From contig JAJYFO010000006.1 of NCBI GenBank assembly GCA_021785395.1, forward strand, positions 1-35,960: DNA of 35,960 bases. The letters run 5' to 3'. This DNA is from a bacterium (GTDB taxonomy: Bacteria; Cyanobacteriota; Vampirovibrionia; Obscuribacterales; JAKAZS01). This document shows, in pieces, positions 1-7,828 of this stretch. How positions within the stretch are numbered: the stretch's first letter is position 1; every line of letters starts with the position of its first letter. The translations under genes and the position numbers were made by a program. The notes beneath the pieces are model-generated. The model was not told where the DNA came from and ran no database searches. It saw only the letters and a list, made by a program, of their open reading frames with translations.

Positions 1-723
1 CACCGGAAAACCGTTAAGAACGGGCAAAGCTTCGTGATTCATGGCATAAGCCAACATAACTTCACCATCAAGGGCGTGGTCTAGCGTCAACACTTTTTCA
101 AAACGAGTTCTAGGCGGAAATGGTTCCATGCCATTTTCTAAACTACGAAAAGCTACATGTGTAGCTCCAGTCTTTACATTAGCCTTGGCCAGTAAATCTT
201 TAAGGGTAACCCCTGTCCAAATTGCATTACCCATAGCTCCGTGAGCCCACTGAGCCCCTGGCACCCTTGGTTCGACGAAACCACGGCTGTTACCGGCACA
301 CTGATTAACCGCTGCAATTTCAGCTGGCTTAAAATTATGCATCAGCTCGTTAAGGGATATCTCTATCGGCTTATCCACTTCACCAAAAACCTTGATCCGG
401 TATGATGTCACATCCACAGTAAGTGGAAAATCAGGCATATGCCAGCGCACATAAAACATGTCGTTGGGAGTAAATATATTATTTTCAAAAACCGACCAAG
501 GTGTTTCTAATAGAGGCGGACGCATACGCTGTAGAATCAGCTCACCTTTTTGCGGAAACGTCCCAGCTGACACAATTTGACGCGTTCCTTTGGTAAAAGG
601 TAAACTAATTGTTGGCGCAGACTTAGCCATAAGATTATTAGACTCATAAAAACCAGCCACCACCCAAAAAGCGGACATCTGCATAAATTGACGACGATTT
701 ATATATGAGGAGTAATTATTCAT
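1..723 (-). CDS. Sulfite oxidase-type molybdopterin oxidoreductase, Tat-exported (3' part beyond window)
   Basis: This ORF is missing from the supplied track because it runs off the left edge; I translated 241 codons from the ATG. Residues 10-15 (RRQFMQ) followed by a hydrophobic stretch form a twin-arginine signal, so the folded cofactor enzyme should act outside the cytoplasm. The motif QCAGNSRG carries Cys142, the expected molybdenum ligand of the sulfite oxidase/SoxC/SorA fold. It is followed by the family-typical PGAQW and GAMGNAIWTGV stretch. The probable role is oxidation of sulfite or a related sulfur compound, passing electrons to a cytochrome. A Mo-dependent reductase of the YedY/MsrP type also shares this fold, but the CAGNSRG block fits the oxidase branch better. 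The C-terminal dimerisation domain is outside the window. No cytochrome partner is visible. The gene diverges from the Rieske oxygenase across a 438-bp gap. Confidence 0.85.
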   Translation of the reverse strand, partial: MNNYSSYINRRQFMQMSAFWVVAGFYESNNLMAKSAPTISLPFTKGTRQIVSAGTFPQKGELILQRMRPPLLETPWSVFENNIFTPNDMFYVRWHMPDFPLTVDVTSYRIKVFGEVDKPIEISLNELMHNFKPAEIAAVNQCAGNSRGFVEPRVPGAQWAHGAMGNAIWTGVTLKDLLAKANVKTGATHVAFRSLENGMEPFPPRTRFEKVLTLDHALDGEVMLAYAMNHEALPVLNGFPV

Positions 724-1161
724 TTTTCTAGATTCACCTAAGCTAAAAATCACTGTCCATATCAGACCAAGTTAAGTACTATTTTGACGGAATTAAAACC
801 GGTAAACAAGTTAATTCTCTTTAACAGTTTGCCCATACCATTGAGGACATAGGGCTAATTCAGCCATTTAATAAACCTTAAATAAAGTTTAAGCCAATTT
901 TTGGCAGCACAAACGAGTTTTTGCAACTATTGGCCAATTGTTACTAAATTTAATTTATGGCCTGCGCCTATTAGCTTAAATAATGCCCATGGTTAAATTA
1001 CATATAGACCAAAAGACAGATTTATTGATACTATTATCTAAAGTCAGCGCCAAACAAAATAATAGCAATGACCAAAGCGACGCTATCATACGTAAAGCCT
1101 GAAAAAATCAGCTATAAGTCATTTACAGGCTATATACTACTATAAAACGGAGTACAAAACG
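724..1161. other. Divergent intergenic region (438 bp)
   Basis: This AT-rich gap separates the divergently read sulfite oxidase-type gene and the Rieske oxygenase gene, so it must hold promoters for both. I could not pick convincing -35/-10 pairs. A GGAG at 1149-1152 lies 9 nt before the Rieske ATG and is its likely ribosome binding site. A possible 37-codon ORF lies inside (listed separately). I saw no tRNA, strong terminator or repeat. Confidence 0.5.
989..1102 (+). CDS. Possible small protein, 37 aa
   Basis: An ATG-to-TGA reading frame in the gap upstream of the Rieske gene would encode a soluble peptide. It has a leucine-rich N-terminal half (DLLILLSK) and a polar Asn/Gln/Asp-rich tail. 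I do not recognise it. There is no clear Shine-Dalgarno sequence before the ATG, and an ORF of this length can occur by chance in AT-rich DNA. Its amphipathic, non-repetitive composition is the only argument in its favour. It could be a leader ORF of the Rieske transcript, since it ends about 60 nt before that gene. Confidence 0.2.
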   Translation: MVKLHIDQKTDLLILLSKVSAKQNNSNDQSDAIIRKA

Positions 1162-2076
1162 ATGCTAAATTTACCTAAAACCTGGTTTGTAGTAGCCGAA
1201 TCGAGTGAAATTTATAATGAAAAACCCACAGCTTTAAAGCGATTTAACCTCAATTTAGTATTGTGGCGCCATAATGACCAAATCATGGCGTTTGAAGATA
1301 AATGTCCGCATAGAAGCAGTAAGTTAAGCTTGGGTCAACTAAAAAACGGCAATATCGAATGTCCGTTCCATGGCTTTCAATTTGACCAATTTGGTCAATG
1401 TGACTTTATACCTGAAATTAACCATGGCAACACCAACCTTTGCTTGAATAAATTTATAGCAGTCGAACAAAACAATTTTGTTTACATCAACCTAAACCCA
1501 CATACGACTGATTACCAAAACATACCTTGGTTTGATGAATTAGCCCAATTTAAACACTATAGCCATTACAGCGTTACTTGGCCTTGCCATATAACCAGGT
1601 GTATCGAAAATCAGCTTGATTACGCACATTTACCTTTTGTACACAAAACCACGATTGGCCGCAACGTTAAGGTATCAAATAACGTTAAATTTGAACTGAC
1701 CGACGCTTCCATTAAAATGTATACCAATCCTCAAAATAAAGATAGTAGTTATTTTAACTTTAAATTTGGTAATATTTGGCTGTTAAATATATTAAGCGGG
1801 AAATTTCTTCAATTCTTAGCTTTTGTTCCAATCGATGAAAACAATACCAAATTATACGTAAGAACTTACCATAATTTTATTACGATACCATTTATAATAC
1901 CATTTGTTAATTTTGTTTTAAATATACAAAGCAAGATAATTTTAAATCAGGATAAAGGCATCGTAATAAGCCAAGAACCACTAAATTCAATCATGGCAAC
2001 CAGTGAAAAATTATACGTTAGCGACAACGGAATAAAGCATTTTCGCGATACTTATACCAAACTTTGCGATTTATAA
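1162..2076 (+). CDS. Rieske non-heme iron oxygenase, alpha-subunit type
   Basis: The N-terminal Rieske [2Fe-2S] domain is complete: CPH at residues 48-50 and CPFH at 67-70 supply the two Cys and two His ligands. The catalytic domain starts around residue 140 and has the mononuclear iron motif NQLDYAHLPFVH (residues 150-161, D-x2-H-x4-H). A QDKGIV motif further on probably gives the third ligand Asp. At 304 aa it is compact compared with many oxygenase subunits (about 350-450 aa) and resembles single-component demethylase or PaO/CAO-like enzymes. The substrate cannot be read from sequence. No reductase or ferredoxin gene is adjacent, so electrons must come from elsewhere. A C-terminal hydrophobic stretch around IPFIIPFVNFVLN could associate with membrane. 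The start is supported by GGAG 9 nt upstream. Confidence 0.85.
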   Translation: MLNLPKTWFVVAESSEIYNEKPTALKRFNLNLVLWRHNDQIMAFEDKCPHRSSKLSLGQLKNGNIECPFHGFQFDQFGQCDFIPEINHGNTNLCLNKFIAVEQNNFVYINLNPHTTDYQNIPWFDELAQFKHYSHYSVTWPCHITRCIENQLDYAHLPFVHKTTIGRNVKVSNNVKFELTDASIKMYTNPQNKDSSYFNFKFGNIWLLNILSGKFLQFLAFVPIDENNTKLYVRTYHNFITIPFIIPFVNFVLNIQSKIILNQDKGIVISQEPLNSIMATSEKLYVSDNGIKHFRDTYTKLCDL

Positions 2077-2098
2077 CTTTTATTTTTCAACAATAAAT

Positions 2099-2617
2099 TT
2101 AGCGCCATTTAATTGAATCAAAGCTTTGTATTGCATTATAAAAAAATTCTTGATACAAATTACTTGGGCTGGAATAAATAAATTCTTGTAAAAAAACGCT
2201 ATTATGCTCATTATCTATAACCGGTATTAAGACCCAAAAAGTATCGTATTTACGTTCTTTCCACAAACCTTCGATTATAAGCACGTCTTTGCCGTTATGA
2301 TTTTTTGGCATAACCGACTTTAATAAAAAATTTTCCGTTTTTTCAGCTCCGCGCAAAATAAGCGATATAGCCTCAAAATCGCTAAATGTAATATCATGCG
2401 CAGCCATTTTAATTAATTTCAAAAGCCCGTTTCCTGTAATATCATCCAAAGGTGGATTGTGTCCCATAAGATAAAGTCTTGTGTCCTTATAATTGTGTGG
2501 GTGATAATACTCACAAGAAAAACTCGACATAGGTGCAGAAGCATCTACTTTGACCCATGCGTCAGGCAGAGCAATTTTATCTATTTGACCATAACTAATG
2601 ATATTTTGGCTTGGCAT
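2099..2617 (-). CDS. Hypothetical protein, 172 aa, coupled to the GGDEF/HD-GYP gene
   Basis: I do not recognise this protein. It has no signal peptide, membrane helix or metal-binding cluster. The pattern of alternating beta strands with a final helix ending in QSFDSIKW vaguely resembles the PsbP/DcrB-like fold, but that is a guess. It starts only 2 bp after the stop of the cyclic-di-GMP gene and is surely co-transcribed and probably translationally coupled with it. That suggests a role linked to that regulator, such as an accessory or effector protein. The gene ends 22 bp from the convergent Rieske gene, leaving no room for a long terminator. Confidence 0.75.
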   Translation of the reverse strand: MPSQNIISYGQIDKIALPDAWVKVDASAPMSSFSCEYYHPHNYKDTRLYLMGHNPPLDDITGNGLLKLIKMAAHDITFSDFEAISLILRGAEKTENFLLKSVMPKNHNGKDVLIIEGLWKERKYDTFWVLIPVIDNEHNSVFLQEFIYSSPSNLYQEFFYNAIQSFDSIKWR

Positions 2618-2619
2618 AG

Positions 2620-4851
2620 CTATTTTTTATTATATATATCCTTGATTATAGTAATAAATATATCAACAATCAAAGGGTCAAACTGTTTACCTGACTCTTG
2701 ACGTAAGACCAAAATAGCGTCTTCGACGGACATAGCCTTACGATAAGGCCTATTAGAAATCATAGCGTGAAAAGAATCGACAATAGACACAATTCTAGCC
2801 GCCAGTGGTATTTCTTCGCCTTTGAGCCCTTTGGGGTAGCCAGTGCCGTCAAATCGTTCGTGATGATTTTCCAAAATTTCGCAAATATCTTTAAGCGCTC
2901 TAATAGGCTTTAACATTTCCACACCAATTACGACGTGTTCTTTTAAAGCCTCTTTTTCAAGCCTATTCATCTGGCCAGTTTTTTCTAATAAATCGGATGG
3001 TATTGCTAAAGTGCCTACGTCATGGAGCAAGCCAGCGACCCTAATTTGTTCAATGTCACGTTTTGGCAGCCCCATAAACTTAGCTAATGTTTCAGCCAGT
3101 TTAGCGGTTTCAATATGATGCGCCTTATTATAGTCACTGCGCGAATAGAGCGACCCAGCCAAAGCTTTGACCATTTCAATAACTTCTGGTACCAGTTCTT
3201 CTTGCTCTTTGGCGTTTTGTGATATTGATGGCAGTTCTACACTTTTTATAAACGGATTTTTATTTATAGGTGCTTGCGGTGGGTCATTGCCCATAATTTC
3301 TTCATACAATAAATCGGGCGCCGAATGAACCTGATTGCGACCGAGTCGCTTCGATAAATAAAGAGCCCTATCTGCCAAAGACAAAAGCTTGGTCTGATTT
3401 TTAGCATCTTCTGGGTAAGACGATATACCAATGCTGGCCGTAATTTTAATCTCAATTTTATCATGCATGATTAATTCGCTACTTAGGTTTTTCCGAATTC
3501 TTTCAGCCACAACAATCGCAGCTTCTTGAGGAATTTCGGGTAAAATAAGCATAAATTCTTCACCACCATATCTTACGGCAATATCAACGTCACGACAATT
3601 ATTTTTGATTAGCCTGGCTACGGCTCTTAACACTGTATCACCAGCCGGATGACCATGGGTATCGTTTATGGATTTAAAGAAGTCAACGTCTATCATCATA
3701 ACAGAAAGGTTGCGCTGATAACGCTCAGCTATTTTTAACTGCTCAGATAATTTTTCCTGTCCGGTTCTATGGTTTAACAAACCAGTCAAACCATCTATAG
3801 TCGCCTGCCTTTGGACAGCAGCGTAAAGCCTTGAATTTATAACACCATTAGATATGTCATTAGCGACATTAAGTAAAAAATTCTCATTATCAGTACTCCA
3901 CTTACCAGCCGATTCGACTTTAATACCACCTAATATACCAAGTAATTTATTTTCATGAGAAACAGGAAAATAAAACAGCGAATTAATGGCTATATTGCTG
4001 AGCAAGCTTTTACCAAATACTTTATAGCGCGGGTCGATAGTAGTATCAGATATTACCAAAGGTTCTTCGCAATTAAAGTTTTGCCTAAAAATTTCCAGTA
4101 TTTTGAGGTCAAGGTCATTTTCAACGATACTATAGGCTTCATTGGAATAACTTTCACACCTAATAGTATCTTCGATATCAATTTCTCCAGGTAATGTAAT
4201 GAAACAGCAGTCGAGATTATAAATACCCGACAAATCATCGACAACTTGTCTTAAATTAGACTTCATATCAAACGACTTTCGAATCGTTTTACCAATTCGG
4301 TGTAAAGTTTTATCCTGGACACGCAAGACGTCTATCTGTGAGTGAGCCATTTCAATTTCTTGTTTGGTTTGGCTTAATTCTTGCTTTATTTTTTTATATT
4401 CTGCCTCATAATCATTTTCGAGTTTTTGGGTAAATTTAGTCTGTTCTCTGGCTAAATTGGCCAGGCGTTCTGAATTTAACGTATTTTGAATCTGGGTTAT
4501 CAACTGCGTGTCTAAATGGTCTTCATTTATAAAACTAACGCTATCTCGATAAGCTAATTTAGCTTTAGCGTTATCCGACTTTAAACTTAAAAACATGGGT
4601 ATATCTTTAAGCTTATCGTTTTTTTTAACACTTTGGACAATTTCAAGCTGATTATACTCAAACGATTCCTGGTCAAAAATAATCAGGTTGGGCTGACTTC
4701 TATCCAACTCCTCTATAAACTTGGATATACTGTCAAACTCGTGTAATTTAGCAAACGTCGTTAATAATTTACTGTACTTCCTTCTTAATACACGGTCTTT
4801 GTGGATTAAGAAAATTACCGAATCATTAATTTCAATATTGTCGATTACCAT
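2620..4851 (-). CDS. Bifunctional GGDEF and HD-GYP cyclic-di-GMP protein with GAF and degenerate receiver domains
   Basis: Domain order along 743 aa: a receiver-like domain (about 10-125), a coiled coil (about 135-180), a GAF domain (about 185-345), a GGDEF domain (about 350-510) and an HD-GYP domain (about 560-735). The receiver keeps a candidate phosphoacceptor Asp60 (IIFD), but the conserved Lys of the usual KPF motif is replaced by INED, so phosphorylation may be lost. The GGDEF active site reads GGEEF (429-433), with an RxxD inhibitory site (420-423) five residues before it, so product-inhibited cyclic-di-GMP synthesis is expected. The HD-GYP half has HD (610-611) and HHERFDGTGYP (663-673), so hydrolysis is also expected. 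Both catalytic halves look intact, which is unusual. It heads an operon with the 172-aa unknown. The ligand of the GAF domain is unknown. Confidence 0.9.
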   Translation of the reverse strand: MVIDNIEINDSVIFLIHKDRVLRRKYSKLLTTFAKLHEFDSISKFIEELDRSQPNLIIFDQESFEYNQLEIVQSVKKNDKLKDIPMFLSLKSDNAKAKLAYRDSVSFINEDHLDTQLITQIQNTLNSERLANLAREQTKFTQKLENDYEAEYKKIKQELSQTKQEIEMAHSQIDVLRVQDKTLHRIGKTIRKSFDMKSNLRQVVDDLSGIYNLDCCFITLPGEIDIEDTIRCESYSNEAYSIVENDLDLKILEIFRQNFNCEEPLVISDTTIDPRYKVFGKSLLSNIAINSLFYFPVSHENKLLGILGGIKVESAGKWSTDNENFLLNVANDISNGVINSRLYAAVQRQATIDGLTGLLNHRTGQEKLSEQLKIAERYQRNLSVMMIDVDFFKSINDTHGHPAGDTVLRAVARLIKNNCRDVDIAVRYGGEEFMLILPEIPQEAAIVVAERIRKNLSSELIMHDKIEIKITASIGISSYPEDAKNQTKLLSLADRALYLSKRLGRNQVHSAPDLLYEEIMGNDPPQAPINKNPFIKSVELPSISQNAKEQEELVPEVIEMVKALAGSLYSRSDYNKAHHIETAKLAETLAKFMGLPKRDIEQIRVAGLLHDVGTLAIPSDLLEKTGQMNRLEKEALKEHVVIGVEMLKPIRALKDICEILENHHERFDGTGYPKGLKGEEIPLAARIVSIVDSFHAMISNRPYRKAMSVEDAILVLRQESGKQFDPLIVDIFITIIKDIYNKK

Positions 4852-4952
4852 ATGCTTTAATAAAAAATTAAAAAAAATTACCGATATCTCATTTTAAGCT
4901 ATATCAGCTAAATTTTCCTTAAATAAATCATAAATCAATAAATAAGTTAAAC

Positions 4953-6851
4953 TTAATTAAAAAATTTATCATACCACGCCTGAAACATGATTAAAGTCCA
5001 AATTTCTTTGCGATAGTCAACTTTGTAAGACTTGTGCAGTCTAATCAAGTTGTCAAGAAACGCCTGATCGAACAAACCCTGGCTACTGACAAATTTAGGA
5101 CTAAAGAATTTATCGGTCAAATCTGCTAAATCTTCATTGATCCACTTGGCTACCGGAATACCAAAACCTTTTTTGGGTCTGTTAAGAATGCTGGCTGGCA
5201 AATCTTCCTGATAAGCTTTACGCAACATATACTTGGTGACAGAACCTTTAATCTTTAAGTTAGAAGGTAATTTCAAAGCCCATTCGACAATTTTATGGTT
5301 TAAAAATGGCAGCCTTACTTCAAGTGAATTAGCCATACTGGCTCTATCTGACTTCACCAGCAAATCATCGGGCAGATAGGCACTTAAGTCTAATTGCATA
5401 ATTTTATTTAAATCCAAGTTTTGACCGTTCAATCTAGGTAAAAGTATTTTGGAAGAATTCTCTAATAAATCGATTTCATTTTTAATTAGAGTCTGCGACT
5501 TTAATAACTGATTTTGCTCGTTTAAATTAAAAGAACCCATCCAACGCAAATGCCGATTCAAATAATTATGTTGTAAATGCTTAAAAAACCGTTTGGCTTT
5601 ATAGTCAAGGCTTAAATTGTTGTACGAAACGGGCAGACTTTTTAAAACCTTTTCCATTAATCGGCCGTTTCTTAAAATAGGAATTTGACTTAGGTATTTG
5701 GCATAATTATGTGCTAAATAAGTAGGATACCCTCCCATAAGCTCGTCACCACCTTCACCAGCTAGGGCTACGGTTACCTTTTGCCTCGTCATTTTGGCCA
5801 AATAATGCGTCGGGATTATAGATGCGTCACCAATCGGTTCGTCCAAAACCTGCCAGAGGCTGTCAAAAGATTCTTTAGCCGTTTGGGGATAAAAAACGAA
5901 ATTATGGTGGTCCAGTTTTAAATATTTAGCCATAAGATGAGCATGGTTGGATTCATCGAAAGATTTATCGGTAAATCCAATAGAAAAACTTTGCAAAGGT
6001 TTTTGAGCGATTAATTGGCTCGCTTCAAGCGCTATGATAGACGAATCAAGTCCACCTGACAAAAATACGCCCAACGGAACCTCGCTAATCAGGCACTTTT
6101 CGATAGATTCTTTAGCTAGTTGCTTAAAATCGGCTTTAGCCTCGTCTAGGTTAATACCGTCATTGATTTTGGTATCAGGGAACCAATAAGGTTGAATATT
6201 TAAGCTAGAATCTGGCTTAACCGTCAAAAAATGACCGGGCAGCAATTTATAAATGTTAGCAAACAAAGTGTTAGGGCTAGGTACGTATTCAAGCGTCAAA
6301 TACTGGGTTAAAGCTTCTTTATTCAAGTCACAATAAGCCTTCGGGTGCTTTAAAATAGACTTGATTTCCGACCCGAATACTAAAGTATCGCCAAATAATG
6401 AGTAATGCAGAGGTTTTTCACCCATACGGTCGCGAGCTATAAACAATTCGTTTTTGCTTTTGTCCCAAATGGCAAAGGCAAACATTCCTTCCAAGTAATT
6501 TAGACAATCGTACCCATATTCTTCATAAAGATGGATTATGACTTCGGTGTCGCTTTGTGTTTTAAATTTATGCCCTAATTTAATAAGTTTTTCGTACAAA
6601 GACTTAAAATTATATATTTCACCATTAAAAACGATAAAAAGCGTGTCGTCTTCGTTAGAAATTGGTTGCTGACCATTTTTCAAATCGATAATAGCTAACC
6701 TGCGCATACCCATAGCCATTGAACCATTTAAATAATAGCCACTGTCGTCGGGTCCGCGATGGTAAATAGCGTCTCCCATGGCTTTTAACAAATCTAAATT
6801 AGAACCTAAATCGTGTTTAGACGTACTAAAATAACCAAATATTCCACACAT
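4953..6851 (-). CDS. asnB: Asparagine synthetase (glutamine-hydrolysing)
   Basis: The enzyme makes asparagine from aspartate, ATP and glutamine. The N-terminal glutaminase begins MCGIFGYF, so Cys2 becomes the nucleophile after Met removal. RGPD (32-35) and FNGEIYN (75-81) are the usual glutamine-site motifs. The synthetase half has the PP-loop SGGLDSS (265-271). At 632 aa it matches the class that includes housekeeping AsnB and the related amidotransferases found in exosortase/exopolysaccharide loci. No glycan genes are adjacent, so the housekeeping role is preferred. The Met-Cys start fixes the start codon. The ribosome binding site is weak. It lies 101 bp upstream of the cyclic-di-GMP gene on the same strand and may or may not be co-transcribed. 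Confidence 0.93.
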   Translation of the reverse strand: MCGIFGYFSTSKHDLGSNLDLLKAMGDAIYHRGPDDSGYYLNGSMAMGMRRLAIIDLKNGQQPISNEDDTLFIVFNGEIYNFKSLYEKLIKLGHKFKTQSDTEVIIHLYEEYGYDCLNYLEGMFAFAIWDKSKNELFIARDRMGEKPLHYSLFGDTLVFGSEIKSILKHPKAYCDLNKEALTQYLTLEYVPSPNTLFANIYKLLPGHFLTVKPDSSLNIQPYWFPDTKINDGINLDEAKADFKQLAKESIEKCLISEVPLGVFLSGGLDSSIIALEASQLIAQKPLQSFSIGFTDKSFDESNHAHLMAKYLKLDHHNFVFYPQTAKESFDSLWQVLDEPIGDASIIPTHYLAKMTRQKVTVALAGEGGDELMGGYPTYLAHNYAKYLSQIPILRNGRLMEKVLKSLPVSYNNLSLDYKAKRFFKHLQHNYLNRHLRWMGSFNLNEQNQLLKSQTLIKNEIDLLENSSKILLPRLNGQNLDLNKIMQLDLSAYLPDDLLVKSDRASMANSLEVRLPFLNHKIVEWALKLPSNLKIKGSVTKYMLRKAYQEDLPASILNRPKKGFGIPVAKWINEDLADLTDKFFSPKFVSSQGLFDQAFLDNLIRLHKSYKVDYRKEIWTLIMFQAWYDKFFN

Positions 6852-6938
6852 AATAAAAAATCTCGCTTAAATTATTTAGACTAAAAGTCAAAATTAATTA
6901 TAATTGGAAAATTTAATTTTTTTATTAAGCCAAACTTA

Positions 6939-6966
6939 TTGAACTTCATATATCTAGTGGTAATAT
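6939..6966 (+). promoter_or_regulatory. Possible promoter for the secreted 242-aa protein
   Basis: TTGAAC (6939-6944) and TAATAT (6961-6966) are separated by 16 bp. Each matches four of six consensus positions for the main sigma factor. They lie about 40 bp before the GTG start. In AT-rich DNA such matches are common, so support is weak. Confidence 0.3.
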
Positions 6967-7006
6967 ATTGTTAGTGAACAGTTAGTACGCTGGAGTGCCT
7001 GTATAA

Positions 7007-7735
7007 GTGATTCGACGTCTAAAAATTTTAACCATTTTAGTTATCATGCTAATACCCACCAATACGCTACAAGCCATGGAAGAGGCCACTTTTATGCAAC
7101 AGCGTGGCGGCGAATTAGGAGCCATATTTACCATCATCAACGCAAACGGTATAAGACTCGATACTTCTTACGGTAGTATCGTTTTTGAATCTAAAGCTAA
7201 AAATGCCTTTGTATATAACAGTCAAAACAAAGTTTATTGTAAGGCCAGGCAAAAATTACTGCTAGCCAAATTAAGACGGATAAAACCGGCCGAATGGTCT
7301 CACGATAATAATTTTAAGATATTAAGCTGGAAAAAAGTTAAAAATGAAAAAATGTTCGGTATCGATACAGACGTGTATGAGTTAAGAGCCCAAAAACCTA
7401 AAAACGATTCGGAATTTGAGTTTCTAGTAATTAGGGTAAATTATGCCAAAAACGTCAAATTACCCCCAAATATCGACTTAATCTTTCCTTTGACACAGGA
7501 ATTTGGCAAAAAGGTGGGTTTTCCCTTAAGAATTGAGACAAAACTCGTAACCAAAGACCACGACGGTAACGTCAAGGATGTTAACAAACTTATAAATTGG
7601 GAAACGAAAACTTATAAATTGGGTAAAATCCCCGGCGACAAGGAATTTAAAGTTCCACCGGGGTATAAATTAGTTACCAACGAATACAATGTAATTCTAA
7701 GCGGCAATAGCGCTTTAGAAGACGCTTATAAATAA
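7007..7735 (+). CDS. Secreted protein of unknown function, possibly LolA/DUF4412-like
   Basis: The 242-aa product begins with a clear signal peptide (basic IRRLK, then a hydrophobic core, with cleavage likely after LQA near residue 23). The mature part is rich in Lys and beta-prone segments and ends with a PPGYKLV motif. That pattern recalls LolA-like or DUF4412-type periplasmic proteins, but similarity is low and I would not name a function. There is no lipobox Cys, so it is probably a soluble periplasmic or outer-face protein. The start is GTG, supported by GGAG about 12 nt upstream; the next in-frame ATG would cut the signal peptide. The next plus-strand gene follows after 93 bp. Confidence 0.7.
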   Translation: MIRRLKILTILVIMLIPTNTLQAMEEATFMQQRGGELGAIFTIINANGIRLDTSYGSIVFESKAKNAFVYNSQNKVYCKARQKLLLAKLRRIKPAEWSHDNNFKILSWKKVKNEKMFGIDTDVYELRAQKPKNDSEFEFLVIRVNYAKNVKLPPNIDLIFPLTQEFGKKVGFPLRIETKLVTKDHDGNVKDVNKLINWETKTYKLGKIPGDKEFKVPPGYKLVTNEYNVILSGNSALEDAYK

Positions 7736-7828
7736 TTAATTTAATTTAATCTTCGTAGTTCCAACACTGTAAAAGTCTTGCCAAATTGTGTATATATTGG
7801 TTAACGTCCAGCTTTGGTAAGCCTTCTC

